Made by a program: the position numbers and the translations under genes. From the NCBI GenBank assembly GCA_035293805.1, contig DATGMD010000038.1, positions 51,051-115,050 on the forward strand: a stretch of DNA of 64,000 nt, read 5' to 3'. This stretch comes from JAJPHF01 sp035293805 (GTDB lineage Bacteria; Chloroflexota; UBA6077; JAJPHF01). Shown here piece after piece: positions 41,637-50,651 of this stretch; position 1 is the stretch's first letter; each line of letters starts with the position of its first letter. The notes beneath the pieces are model-generated. The model saw only the letters and a program-made list of their open reading frames with translations. It did not search any database and had not been told where the DNA came from.

Positions 41637-41979
41637 GTGCCTGACGGACCGCGCTGGCGGAGAGTGACACTGAATCCGGCGCTGGAGTTCCCTTACTCCC
41701 TCGCCCTCTGGGAGAGGGTCGGGGTGAGGGCGTCCTACTCCCTCGCCCTCTGGGAGAGGGTCGGGGTGAGGGCGCGCCCCGGTAAGCGCACCGCCGAGCC
41801 GGATCGAGCACGACTCCCGCGCCCGGCGCCCAGGCACGCCCCCGCCCCGCCCGACCCACCGGGCCGGGGGCCGCCACCACCCCACGCGCGCGCCCCATCG
41901 GGGCGCGCGCCGGCTGCGCCTGCCCGCAACCCAAAATCTGCCCCACAAAGGAGCACCGTTTGATCGTTCCTCGGCAAAT
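41637..41979 (+). repeat. ~340-bp dispersed repeat, copy 1
   Basis: It begins GTGCCTGACGGACCGCGCTG and ends near TTTGATCGTTCCTCGGCAAA. The same sequence, with about 90 percent identity by eye, occurs on the minus strand at 63701-64000. Both copies contain the CCCTC/TGGGAGAGGG palindrome, a run reading CGGTAAGCGCACCGCCGAGC, and an SD-like ACAAAGGAGCA before TTTGATCG. This copy has the palindrome twice in tandem with a 42-bp period (41694-41774). No transposase is encoded and no clear terminal inverted repeats are seen. Confidence 0.88.
41694..41774. repeat. Tandem duplication of a 42-bp palindromic unit
   Basis: The unit TACTCCCTCGCCCTCTGGGA plus GAGGGTCGGGGTGAGGGCG occurs twice with a 42-base period and no mismatch in the shared part. 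The second repeat copy at 63701-64000 has only one unit, so the duplication arose locally. Confidence 0.85.
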
Positions 41980-42145
41980 TCATCGGGACGGCCGCCCCCG
42001 GCTCCGCGGGCCCCGGCGCCGCCCGCTCCCCCCTTTCCCCTATCGGGGAGCGGGGGGCCCTGGGGGGAGAGGGATCCCCCCCTCATCGCGCCGCCCCCCT
42101 GGCCCGCGCTACAATAGGCCGATTCTGCAAGCGCTGGAGGCTGCC

Positions 42146-44428
42146 ATGTGCGCGCTCGCTCCCGGTCTGGTCCATCCCGAGGCCCCGTCCGAGCACGGGC
42201 GCGGCCCCCGCGTCGACGGCGAGCTGAAAGTCAGCGGCCAGATGATGTACTCCGACGACCTGGCCCTGCCCGGCCTGCTCCACGTCGCCGTCGTCCGCAG
42301 CCCCCACCCCCATGCCCGCATCGTCCGCGTCGACACCGACGCGGCGAAGGCCGTGCCGGGCGTCCAGCTCGTGCTCACCGGCGCCGACGTGGCCGCCATC
42401 CGCTTCGGCCGCGCCGTCCGCGACGTGCCCATCCTCGCCGTCGACAAGGTTCGCTTCGCCGGCGAGATGGTCGCCGCCGTCGCCGCCGACGACCGCGATG
42501 CGGCCGAGGAGGCCGCCGCGCTGATCGAGGTCGAGTACGACGAGCTACCGGCCGTCTTCGACCCGGTGGCCGCGCTCGCCGACGATGCCCCCGCCGTCCA
42601 CGACACGCCCTGGGCCTACGCCGGCGCCGCCCGCAAGGAAGACGCCCCGCGCAACCTGATGGGCCGCGCCACGGGCGGCAACGGCGACATCGAGGCCGCG
42701 CTCGCCGCGTCCGACCGCGTCTTCGAGCACACCTTCCGCACCCAGGCCCACCACCAGGGCTACATCGAGCCCCACTCGGCCACCGTCTACGCCGCCCCCG
42801 ACGGCAGCGTGCAGATCTGGTCGTGCAACAAGTCGCCCTACCGCCTGCGCGAGCAGCTCGCCGCCGCCTTCGACATCCCCATCGAGCAGATCACCGCCCA
42901 CTCGCCCGCCATCGGCGGCGACTTCGGCGGCAAGGGCTCGCCGATGGACATGCCCCTCTGCTACGAGCTGTCGCGCCGCACCGGCCGCCCCGTGCGCATG
43001 ACCCGCCGCTACGCCGAGGAGCTGATGGCCGCCGGCCCGCGCCACGCCTCCATCTCCCGCGTGCGCGTCGGCGTCACCCACGACGGCCGCCTCCAGGCGT
43101 TCGACATGCACACCTGGTTCAACGGCGGCGCCTACGCCGGCTTCCGCCCCAACGTCAACTTCTCGGCGCTCGCCGCCACCAGCTACCGTATCCCCGCCAT
43201 CCGCGTGGTGGCCGACCGCGTCTACACGAACCAGGTGCCCGGCGGCAACGCCCGCACCCCCGGCGCCCCGCAGATGTGCTTCGCCGTCGAGGCGATGCTC
43301 GACCTGGTGGCCCGCGCGCTGGGCATCGAGCCGCTCACCTTCCGCCGCAACAACCTTCTGCGCCCCGGCGAGGCCAATCCCTTCGGCGAGGAGTACGTCG
43401 AGGTGCGCGCGCTGGAGACGCTCGACGCCGCCGAGGCCGCCTACAAGCCCGTCTTCCCCCACGACGCGCCGCCCACCGTGCGCTTCGGCCGCGGCGTCGC
43501 CGTCTACGACCGCCCCACCCACCCGGCCGCCCCCACCAGCATCCGCCTGGTGCTCCAGCCCGGCGGCACGGTCGAGGCGCAGATCCCGCAGATGGAGACG
43601 GGCACCGGCTCCCACACGATCATCCGCCGTGTGGTCGCCGAGGGCGTCGGCCTCGCCCGCGAGCGGGTGACCATCCGCTACGTCGGCACGGCCAACCTGC
43701 CCTTCGACTCGGGCGTGGGCGGCAGCCGCGTGACGGTGGCGGCTTCCGAGGCGGCGCACCGGGCGGCGGTGCAGTTCCGCGATCTGCTCGCCGCGCGCGC
43801 CGCCCAGGCGCTCGGCGTCCCCGAGTCCCAGGTGGAGCTACGCGGCGACGCCTGGGCCGACCGCGCGAGCGGCCGCACGGTGACGCTCGCGGCGCTGGCC
43901 CAGGCGGCTGCCCAGGCCGGCGCCCCGCTCGAGGCGGTAGTCGACACGCGCCAGGGCGGCCACGACGACCACCACGGCCACCCGACCAGCTACTGCGTGC
44001 AGATCGCCCAGGTGGGCGTGGACGTGGAGACCGGCCAGGTGTCGCTCTACGAGCTGCTGACCGTCATCGACGTCGCCGAGATCCTCGACCCGCTCACCCA
44101 CCAGTGCCAGATCGACGGCGGCGTGGGCATGGGCATCGGCTACGCGCTCACCGAGGACCTGGCGATCGAGGACGGCCGCGTGACCGCCACCCACATGGGC
44201 GAGTACAAGCTGCCCGCCATGCCCGACGTGGGCACCTCGCGCACGGTGCTGGTCACCGGCGGCCGGGGCATCGGCGCCCGCAACGTGAAGGCGATCGGGG
44301 AGATCCCGAACGTGCCCACCGCCGCGGCCATCGCCAACGCCGTGGCCGACGCCGTCGGCGTGCGCATCGACTCGCTGCCCGTCACGGCCGAGAAGGTGCA
44401 GCGCGCCCTCGCCGCCGCCCGCGCCTAG
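42146..44428 (+). CDS. Xanthine dehydrogenase/CO dehydrogenase family molybdopterin-binding subunit
   Basis: 760 residues from the ATG at 42146, behind GGAGG. The molybdenum hydroxylase large subunit is clear: DGELKVSGQMMYSDDLALPGLLHVAVVRSPHPHARI at the N-terminus, then HQGYIEPHSATVY, GGDFGGKG, GNARTPGAPQ in the R-x-P-G region, QMETGTGSHT and the conserved GIGARNVKAIGEIPNVPTAAAIANAV near the end. The last block corresponds to the catalytic Glu region GxGE, here AIGEIP. FAD and 2Fe-2S subunits normally encoded next to it are missing here. The substrate cannot be inferred; the Cys-bearing active-site loop of CO dehydrogenase is not seen. Confidence 0.88.
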   Translation: MCALAPGLVHPEAPSEHGRGPRVDGELKVSGQMMYSDDLALPGLLHVAVVRSPHPHARIVRVDTDAAKAVPGVQLVLTGADVAAIRFGRAVRDVPILAVDKVRFAGEMVAAVAADDRDAAEEAAALIEVEYDELPAVFDPVAALADDAPAVHDTPWAYAGAARKEDAPRNLMGRATGGNGDIEAALAASDRVFEHTFRTQAHHQGYIEPHSATVYAAPDGSVQIWSCNKSPYRLREQLAAAFDIPIEQITAHSPAIGGDFGGKGSPMDMPLCYELSRRTGRPVRMTRRYAEELMAAGPRHASISRVRVGVTHDGRLQAFDMHTWFNGGAYAGFRPNVNFSALAATSYRIPAIRVVADRVYTNQVPGGNARTPGAPQMCFAVEAMLDLVARALGIEPLTFRRNNLLRPGEANPFGEEYVEVRALETLDAAEAAYKPVFPHDAPPTVRFGRGVAVYDRPTHPAAPTSIRLVLQPGGTVEAQIPQMETGTGSHTIIRRVVAEGVGLARERVTIRYVGTANLPFDSGVGGSRVTVAASEAAHRAAVQFRDLLAARAAQALGVPESQVELRGDAWADRASGRTVTLAALAQAAAQAGAPLEAVVDTRQGGHDDHHGHPTSYCVQIAQVGVDVETGQVSLYELLTVIDVAEILDPLTHQCQIDGGVGMGIGYALTEDLAIEDGRVTATHMGEYKLPAMPDVGTSRTVLVTGGRGIGARNVKAIGEIPNVPTAAAIANAVADAVGVRIDSLPVTAEKVQRALAAARA

Positions 44429-44429
44429 C

Positions 44430-44578
44430 CCGCACCCCCAGGACGGGGGTGCAGGGGAGCGCCCCTGCCGGGGGCTTGCTCCCCGTCCTCTCCGGGGGGG
44501 CAGGGGGGCTCCCCTGCCCGGGGGGCTTGGGGAGTGTCCCCCCAACCCCACTATCCTCCTCTACCGGCGACCCGCCAG
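44430..44578. repeat. G/C-tract palindromic repeats
   Basis: The spacer consists of GGGGGTGCAGGGGAGCGCCCC, TGCCGGGGGCTTG and GGCAGGGGGGCTCCCCTGCC-like units ending in GGGGAGTGTCCCCCCA. A related unit (GGGGGCCTGGGGGTGTCCCC) lies at 428-450. It ends just before the next gene's GGGAGG site. Confidence 0.6.
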
Positions 44579-44587
44579 GGAGGCGAA

Positions 44588-45697
44588 ATGGGCTACTCGG
44601 TCTTCCGGCCGCTCGGCGTCACCCATCACGTGCCGCGCCGCGCCTACAACGGCTACACGCTGTTCACCACGCTCGGCGGCGGCACCACCTACCTGATCGA
44701 CATGCAGGGACGGGTAGTCCATCTCTGGCGCCCGGAGCTGCCGCCGTACTACGGCTACTTCCTCGACGACGGGCGCCTGCTGAGCAGCCTGAAGCTGCCC
44801 GAGACGACCGTCACGTTCGGCGGCGCGCACGGCGCGGTGGCCGAGCTGGACTGGGACGGCCGCATCCTCTGGCGCTACGACGACCCCGCCCTCCACCACG
44901 ATCACGCCCGCCTGCAGAACGGCAACACGATGGTGCTGCGCTGGGCGCCGGTGCCGCCCGAGATCGCGCGCCGCGTGGCCGGCGGCCAGCCCGACACGGA
45001 GGCCGAGGGCGGCCTCATGTGGGGCGACGAGCTGCAGGAGGTCACGCCCACCGGCGAGGTCGTCTGGCACTGGCGCAGCTACGAGGTGTTCGACCCCGAC
45101 GCGGATAGCATCTGCCCGCTGGAGTTCCGCCACGAATGGAGTCATTGCAACGCCGTCGAAGAGCTGCGCGATGGCTCGCTTGCGCTCAGCTTCCGCTACC
45201 TGAACACCGTCGGCATCCTCGACCGCGCCACGGGCCGCTTCCGCTGGCAGTGGGGGCGCGGCGAGCTGTCGCACCAGCACGACCCGACGGAGCTAGCCAA
45301 CGGCAACCTGCTGATCTTCGACAACGGCATCCACCGCATCGGCAGCGCCGACCGCTCGCGCGCCGTGGAGGTCGATCCGCGCACGAACGAGATCGTCTGG
45401 CAATACGTGGCAAACCCCGAGTCGTCGCTGTACAGTCGAAACATCAGCAGCGCGCAGCGGCTGCCGAACGGCAACACGCTGCTCTGCGAGGGCGACTGCG
45501 GGCGGCTGCTGGAGGTGACCCGCGACGGCGAGGTGGTGTGGGAGTACCACAACCCGTTCTTCTTCGACGCGCCGCTGGGCCGCGTGAACCGCATGTTTCG
45601 CGCCCACCGCTACGGGCCTGACCACCCCGCCTTCGCCGGGCGCACGCTCGACCCCGCCGCCCACGCCTGGCTGAATCGCGCGTACGGACTGATGTAG
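44588..45697 (+). CDS. Arylsulfotransferase (ASST)-like beta-propeller protein
   Basis: 369 residues, ATG behind GGGAGG. Propeller blades carry repeated G-x-V-V-W-x-W/Y/H turns: DGRILWRYDDPALHHDHARLQNGNTMVL, TGEVVWHWRSYEVF, FRHEWSHCNAVEELRDGS, LSHQHDPTELANGNLLIFDNG, TNEIVWQYVANPE and DGEVVWEYHNPFF. The HxDH-like and HQHDP segments with L.NGN are typical of the arylsulfotransferase/ASST-related family. No signal peptide is seen, unlike periplasmic ASST enzymes, so it may be cytoplasmic or non-enzymatic. The next gene starts at once after its stop. Confidence 0.75.
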   Translation: MGYSVFRPLGVTHHVPRRAYNGYTLFTTLGGGTTYLIDMQGRVVHLWRPELPPYYGYFLDDGRLLSSLKLPETTVTFGGAHGAVAELDWDGRILWRYDDPALHHDHARLQNGNTMVLRWAPVPPEIARRVAGGQPDTEAEGGLMWGDELQEVTPTGEVVWHWRSYEVFDPDADSICPLEFRHEWSHCNAVEELRDGSLALSFRYLNTVGILDRATGRFRWQWGRGELSHQHDPTELANGNLLIFDNGIHRIGSADRSRAVEVDPRTNEIVWQYVANPESSLYSRNISSAQRLPNGNTLLCEGDCGRLLEVTRDGEVVWEYHNPFFFDAPLGRVNRMFRAHRYGPDHPAFAGRTLDPAAHAWLNRAYGLM

Positions 45698-47095
45698 TTG
45701 CGTCCGATCCTGCTGCTGTTTCTCGGCCTGACCGTCGCGCTCCTGACTGCGGCCCCCGGCGCCCGCACGACCGTCGCGCAACAGACATCGCCCACCGACG
45801 AGGGCGCCCAGCCCCAGGTCGACGAGGCGGCCTGGCTGGAGCTGCAAGACTGGGTGAGCCAGCTGCGCGGCCTGCCGCTCTTGCGGCCGGTGCCGCTCGT
45901 GCAGCTCGACCCCGACGCCTTCCACGCCCGCCAGGCCGAGATCTACCGCGCCTACCTCGACCCGGCCGACCTGGAGCGCACCCAGCGGCTACTCGTGGGG
46001 CTCGGCCTGCTCGATCCGGACGACGACCTGGTCAGCATCATGGTCGACCTGTACAGCGCGCTGCCGATCGGCTTCTACGACTCGCTCGACGGCACCATCT
46101 ACGCCCGCGCGAGCGCCGACCCGAACGGTCCGCTGGAGCGCGTGACCCTGGCCCACGAGTTCACCCACGCGCTGCAAGACCAGCACTTCGGCATCCAGCG
46201 CCTGTATCAGCAGGGACCGCCGAACGCCGACCGCGACCAGGCGATCAACGCGCTGGTCGAGGGCGACGCCCTCATCGTGCAGGAGATGTACGCCGCCACG
46301 ACCCAGCCCGACTCGCCCGAGGAGCAGGTGGCCCAGGCGCAGGTCTACCAGCAGACGCTCCAGCAGGTGTACGACGAAGCCCGCCGCGCGCTGCCCTTCC
46401 CGCTGGAAGCCGTGCCCCAGCCGGTGATGCAGCAGGTCTACACGCCCTATCTGGACGGTCCGGGGTTCATCCAGCGCGTCGTCGGCACGCCCGCGCTCAC
46501 CACCTTCGGCGGCTACGGCCCGGCCGTGGACCCGCTCTTCCGGCGCCCGCCACAGTCCACCGCCGAGATCCTCCACCCCGAGAAGTACCTGCGCGGCTGG
46601 CAGCCGACACGGGTCGAGCTGCCCGACCTATCGGGCGTGCTGGGCGCCGACTGGCGGCTGCTGCGCGAGCAGGTCATCGGCGAGCTGGACCACCGCTCGC
46701 TGCTCGGGCGCGACCTGCCGGCCGACCAAGCCGACGCGGCCGCCGCCGGCTGGGCGGGCAACCGGGCCGCGGTGCTGGTGGACGACAGCGGGCAGATGGC
46801 GACCCTCAGCGCGACCCGCTGGGACGACCCCGATGCAGCCGCCACCTGGGCGGCGGCGTTCGCCGCGGCTATCGCGGCGCGCTACGGCGACGCCGCGACG
46901 CTGCTTTGGGCTGAGCAGGGCCGCCAGATCTGGCAGACCGGCGACCAGGCGATCCTGCTGGACGTACAGGGCGCTCTCAGCCTCACCGCCCAGGCGCCGA
47001 CCGTCGCCACCGCCGAGGCCCTCGCCGACGCCGCCCGGGCGCACCGGCACACCGCCCCCAGCGGCGTGCTTATCCCGCTGCCGGCCCAGCCGTAA
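45698..47095 (+). CDS. Exported HExxH metalloprotease-like protein
   Basis: 465 residues from a TTG immediately after the preceding stop codon, so it is translationally coupled. Signal peptide: LLLFLGLTVALLTAAPGARTTVAQ. The gluzincin motif is TLAHEFTHALQDQHF (HEFTH), and a downstream NALVEGDALIVQE gives the likely third zinc ligand Glu. The rest is helical (QQTLQQVYDEARRALPFP) with a C-terminal domain of about 130 residues (VLVDDSGQMATLSATRWDDPDAAATWAAAF). I recognise a zinc protease fold but not a named family. The substrate is unknown. Confidence 0.72.
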   Translation: MRPILLLFLGLTVALLTAAPGARTTVAQQTSPTDEGAQPQVDEAAWLELQDWVSQLRGLPLLRPVPLVQLDPDAFHARQAEIYRAYLDPADLERTQRLLVGLGLLDPDDDLVSIMVDLYSALPIGFYDSLDGTIYARASADPNGPLERVTLAHEFTHALQDQHFGIQRLYQQGPPNADRDQAINALVEGDALIVQEMYAATTQPDSPEEQVAQAQVYQQTLQQVYDEARRALPFPLEAVPQPVMQQVYTPYLDGPGFIQRVVGTPALTTFGGYGPAVDPLFRRPPQSTAEILHPEKYLRGWQPTRVELPDLSGVLGADWRLLREQVIGELDHRSLLGRDLPADQADAAAAGWAGNRAAVLVDDSGQMATLSATRWDDPDAAATWAAAFAAAIAARYGDAATLLWAEQGRQIWQTGDQAILLDVQGALSLTAQAPTVATAEALADAARAHRHTAPSGVLIPLPAQP

Positions 47096-47172
47096 CTTCC
47101 CCCGTGGATGGGGGACCCAGCCGGCGCCCCCTCATGCGGCCATCCCCGCACACTCGGACTGCGGGAAGCGCC

Positions 47173-47388
47173 TCACAGGCGCAACGCGCCGCCCCGCCTG
47201 GCACTGGACGGCTCCGGAGAGCACTGGTCCGCGGGGCGGGCGTAGGCGGCCGGCGTACCGTCCGCGTCGCGGAGAACGATGTCCCCGCTGCGCGCCGAGC
47301 CGGTCGGTTCGACCAGCTCCCATACGCCAGGAGGCTGCTTGCGCAGCAAGTGGACGATTTGTGTGACGACGCCAGTGTCCTCGGCCAT
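47173..47388 (-). CDS. Small hypothetical protein
   Basis: 71 residues, ATG at 47386-47388 with a weak GGGGA upstream. It has an N-terminal helix (TGVVTQIVHLLRKQ) and a short beta-like part (GVWELVEPTGSARSGDIVLRDADG), then a polar tail. No family is recognised. It is isolated between two longer spacers, and the coding call rests on a plausible start and composition only. Confidence 0.35.
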   Translation of the reverse strand: MAEDTGVVTQIVHLLRKQPPGVWELVEPTGSARSGDIVLRDADGTPAAYARPADQCSPEPSSARRGGALRL

Positions 47389-47754
47389 AGCTAGTCCCCG
47401 TCGCGTGGCTGCCCCCTCTCTTACTAACCACGGTAAGCCGGGAGACTCGGCGCCGCCCAGGGGGCGTACCCCTGAATGCGGCGGGTGTGATCCCCCTGTG
47501 ATCGCGAGTCGTTACGAGCGGCTCGCTCGTTCGCCGCGCCCGCAGCTAACCTCCACAGGATCGCCACACGCAATCCCCAGTTGGCCTCGCTAATGATTGC
47601 TATGCTCTTCGGTGAGGGCCTGCGCTCGCGGTGGCGCCTGACGGCGGGAATCGCGATAGCCTCGTGGCCCGGCCGGCGTAACTGTTCGCGGTACTTGAGA
47701 GCGAGCCACATCAACCACGGCCGACTGGGGCCGTGTCGAAACAAAGGAGCACGG

Positions 47755-48570
47755 GTGTTCAGAGGGACCACGTTGGGATTGACGTTCACGCCGCTGGTGT
47801 TGGCGCTCGGGCTACTGGGCGCTGCGTGCAGCAGCAGTAGCGCGCCGCCAGCCGCGCCCGCGGGGCGCGCCCCCGCGGCGAGCGCGTCCACAAGCGACCA
47901 GACGCCGCCCACGAGCGCTGCCACGAACGCCCAGACGCCGGCGGCGAGCGCGTCCGGCGGCGCGCCGGCGGACGCGCTCACGTCGGCCGGCGCGCTACGC
48001 TTCGTCTTCGCGCCCGGCAGCGAGGCCCGCTACCGCGCGCGCGAGCAGTTCGTGGGCGCGCCTCTCCCCAACGATGCCATTGGCGCCACCAACGCGGTAG
48101 ACGGGCAGATCGTCGTCGACACAGCGCACAACGTTGTGCCCGACGCCTCGCGGGTAACCGTGGACCTGCGCTCGCTGCAGAGCGACCAGCGCCAGCGCGA
48201 CCAGTACATCCAGCAGAACACGCTGCAGACCGCGCAGTACCCGACGGCTGAGTTCGTGCCCATCGAAGTGCGTGGCCTGCCCACGCCGCTCCCGGCCTCA
48301 GGCGCGCTCACCTTCCAGCTCGCGGGCGATCTGACGGTCCACGGCGTGACGCGCCCAGTCGTCTGGGACGTGCAGGCGCAGTTGGACGGTGGCACTGCCA
48401 GCGGCACCGCCACGACGCCGGTCACGCTCGCCGACTTCGGCATGGCGAAGCCCAGCGTCGCGCGCATCATGAGCATCGACGACACGATCGTGCTGGAACT
48501 GGACTTCCAGATGGCCAGCGCCCCCGCCGCCTCCGACATGAGCCGCGCCGACAGCCCGCGCGGCACCTGA
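47755..48570 (+). CDS. YceI-family lipoprotein
   Basis: 271 residues from the GTG at 47755, behind AAAGGAG; a longer frame from 47581 has no such site. A lipobox (LGLLGAAC) is followed by a Ser/Ala/Pro/Thr linker of about 70 residues. The YceI lipocalin-like barrel then begins ALRFVFAPGSEARYRARE and contains ATNAVDGQIVVD, VTVDLRSLQSDQRQRDQYIQQN, TAEFVPIEVRGL and LTFQLAGDLTVHGVTRPVVWDV. YceI proteins bind polyisoprenoid or similar hydrophobic ligands in the periplasm. It would be anchored on the outer face of the membrane. Confidence 0.9.
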   Translation: MFRGTTLGLTFTPLVLALGLLGAACSSSSAPPAAPAGRAPAASASTSDQTPPTSAATNAQTPAASASGGAPADALTSAGALRFVFAPGSEARYRAREQFVGAPLPNDAIGATNAVDGQIVVDTAHNVVPDASRVTVDLRSLQSDQRQRDQYIQQNTLQTAQYPTAEFVPIEVRGLPTPLPASGALTFQLAGDLTVHGVTRPVVWDVQAQLDGGTASGTATTPVTLADFGMAKPSVARIMSIDDTIVLELDFQMASAPAASDMSRADSPRGT

Positions 48571-48894
48571 GTCGAGCCACGCGGTGGAGGGGCCTGCTGC
48601 TGTGAGCAAGCTCTCCACCGCGCGCGGCTCCTACCGCAGGGAACTGAGAATACGAGAGTATGACGAAGGGACTGGCGGGCCAGGCTGGGCGATCCAGACC
48701 AAGCGACTCATCAGCGAGGCGGACGCTGCCGCTCCCCGCAGAACCCGCCTCTCGTCGCCGGCCAGATTCCCCACGAGCACTCGGAAGGGCCTCCTCCGAG
48801 TGGACCGTGGCAGACGCGTTCCGAAAACCGGGGACGGTCCTCGGCGATCCGCGCTACAATCCAGTACTCCGATGCTTGCCAGGGTGGCTATCCC
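48571..48894. other. Spacer without a supported gene
   Basis: Nothing coding is convincing. TACAAT at 48855-48860 is a possible -10 for the carboxypeptidase gene 35 bases downstream; no good -35 is seen. Confidence 0.5.
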
Positions 48895-50166
48895 GTGGCT
48901 TTCTCTCGCCCCTCGATCTCCGGGCCGAGGCGCACTGCGCGGCGCACCGCGGGTCGCCGCTCGGCATGGAAACTTGGGCTGCTGCTTCTCGCGGTGCTTG
49001 CTATCGGGCTCGTCGCTGCCGCTGGCTGGCAGTATTCGCGCCCGGTGCCGAGCGTCGCGGCGACGCCGCTGCTGGACGAGACTACCGAGGTGCCCGGCTC
49101 GGCGCCGGCGCTTCCCTGGCCGGCAGTGGGCGCGGCCGCAGTGGGAGTACCCGAGCTGGGCGTGTTGGGCACGCACGGCGACGCGCGTCCCCACCCCACG
49201 GCCAGCACGGCGAAGATCATGACGGCGCTGCTCGTGCTGGAAGACCATCCGCTCGCACCCAACGAGCAAGGCCCGAGCGTGACGATCAGCCCCGCGGACG
49301 TCGAGGAGTATCGCGCCGAGGTACGCGACGGCCAGTCCGTGGTCCTGGTTGCGGCCGGCGAGCAGCTGAGCGAGTACCAGCTGCTCCAGGGGCTACTCTT
49401 GCCATCAGGGAACAATCTAGCAGCCGTGCTGGCGCGCTGGGACGCGGGCAGCTTGCCCGCGTTCGTGGACCGCCTGAACGCCCGAGCCACGGCGCTCGGA
49501 ATGACACGTACGCACTTCGCCGACGCCAGCGGGTACGCCGCGCAGACAGTCAGCACGCCCGAAGACCTGATCCTGGCCGCCGAGACCGCCATGGCCAACC
49601 CGGTGTTCGCCGCGATTGTGGCCCAGCCACAGGCTACGCTGCCGGTGGCCGGCACGGTCTACAACGTCAACGCGGCTCTAGGACAGCGCGGGATCGTCGG
49701 GGTCAAGACGGGATCAACCCCCGAAGCCGGCGCTTGCTTCGTCTTCGCGGCCCAGCAGCGCGCTGCCGACCGGACGGTAACGGTATTTGGCGCCCTGATG
49801 GGTGAGAGCAAGCTCTCCGACACCTTCGACGCTGCTCAGCGGCTGAGCGCCGCCGTCGCCGGCAATCTGCACGAGGAGCGAGTGCTAGCGCGGGGGCAGA
49901 CGGTGGCCGCCTACCGCCCCCCCTGGGGCGGCGAGGTTCCGCTCGTCACCGACGAGGACGTGGACCTGCTCGTTTACCCCGGGCTAAGAGTGCAGACGCG
50001 CCTCGACCTGGCGACCGTCGCGGCTCCCGTGGCCGCCGACACGCCGGTGGGCACGGTGACGCTCCAGCTCGGCACGACGAGCCGTCAGGTCTCTGTGCGT
50101 ACCGGCGCGCCACTGGCGACGCCCAGCGCCCGCTGGCGGATCCTCCGCGGACTCATTTCAACATAA
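48895..50166 (+). CDS. D-alanyl-D-alanine carboxypeptidase (peptidase S11)
   Basis: 423 residues from a GTG. A basic N-terminus (PRRTARRTAGRRSAWK) and a hydrophobic helix (about 27-46) form an uncleaved or signal anchor. The penicillin-binding motifs are in order: S104-T-A-K107 (nucleophile and Lys), S171-G-N, and K271-T-G. The C-terminal ~110 residues form a beta domain (VLARGQTVAAYRPPWGGEVPLV) like that of DacA-type enzymes. It trims peptidoglycan pentapeptides in the periplasm. It appears to be a single-gene unit. Confidence 0.9.
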   Translation: MAFSRPSISGPRRTARRTAGRRSAWKLGLLLLAVLAIGLVAAAGWQYSRPVPSVAATPLLDETTEVPGSAPALPWPAVGAAAVGVPELGVLGTHGDARPHPTASTAKIMTALLVLEDHPLAPNEQGPSVTISPADVEEYRAEVRDGQSVVLVAAGEQLSEYQLLQGLLLPSGNNLAAVLARWDAGSLPAFVDRLNARATALGMTRTHFADASGYAAQTVSTPEDLILAAETAMANPVFAAIVAQPQATLPVAGTVYNVNAALGQRGIVGVKTGSTPEAGACFVFAAQQRAADRTVTVFGALMGESKLSDTFDAAQRLSAAVAGNLHEERVLARGQTVAAYRPPWGGEVPLVTDEDVDLLVYPGLRVQTRLDLATVAAPVAADTPVGTVTLQLGTTSRQVSVRTGAPLATPSARWRILRGLIST

Positions 50167-50600
50167 CGATGGAATAAATATGCAAAGGGAGTGGAGGGAG
50201 GGGGCCGGCGAGCCCGGCAGCGAGCGGAGCAGTCTATGAACGTGCCCCGAAGCGATGGAAGGGTAAAGGCGAGCCCGCGCTCGCCACCACCTACGTCTAG
50301 GGCACGCGGCGAGTGCTCAATCGGCGCGAACGCGTGCTCGGGAGGCTCCGTAGCGCTGGCTGCCCTCGCGTTGCAGCCGCCGTATTGAAGATCGTCGATT
50401 GCCGCGTGCGCACAAGACACGCGCGGCACGCGCCGAACGGATCCTCGCCGCCGAAGAGCGACCGTACGGGCCCCTCACCACGCTTGGTATCCCGGCCACG
50501 CTGCCTCTCCCGCCGGAGGAGAGTAACCCAAGATGCGGATGCCGGTGCACAGGAGACCAGTTGGGATGGCCGGCCGGATTCGTTACATTCCTAGTGGCGC
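50167..50600. other. Gene-free spacer at the edge of the lower-GC region
   Basis: No frame here is convincing. The first 40 bases are AT-rich (AACATAACGATGGAATAAAT). From here onward GC and codon bias fall until about 56450. Confidence 0.45.
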
Positions 50601-50646
50601 CCAGAGAAGTGTGATGCGGGGTACCAGAGAAGTGTGATGCGGGGTA
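50601..50646. repeat. Perfect 23-bp tandem duplication at a gene start
   Basis: CCAGAGAAGTGTGATGCGGG plus GTA occurs twice without a gap (50601-50623 and 50624-50646). Each unit holds an SD-like AGAGAAG and an ATG, so the regulator gene's upstream region is duplicated. Such internally repeated ends also occur in some insertion sequences. Confidence 0.85.
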
Positions 50647-50651
50647 ATCGT

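Larger units (their letters stand above)
40941..42145. other. Gene-free, repeat-filled spacer of about 1.2 kb
   Basis: No frame shows a recognised protein. The stretch holds two GGCAGGGG/GGCGGGG palindromes (41065-41085, 41181-41201), the first copy of a ~340-bp repeat (41637-41979) with a 42-bp tandem duplication in it, and further C/G-tract palindromes near 42020-42080. TACAAT at 42110-42115 may be the -10 of the next gene. Confidence 0.7.

Noticed and set aside
41960..42145. N-terminal extension of the molybdenum hydroxylase subunit back to a TTG at 41960
   Set aside because: The extension is encoded by the dispersed repeat and C/G tracts. The ATG at 42146 has a good GGAGG site, and the family motif begins shortly after it.
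48660..49805. Plus-strand frame of 381 codons overlapping the carboxypeptidase start
   Set aside because: It is an out-of-frame shadow of the S11 carboxypeptidase gene, whose three active-site motifs are intact in the other frame.
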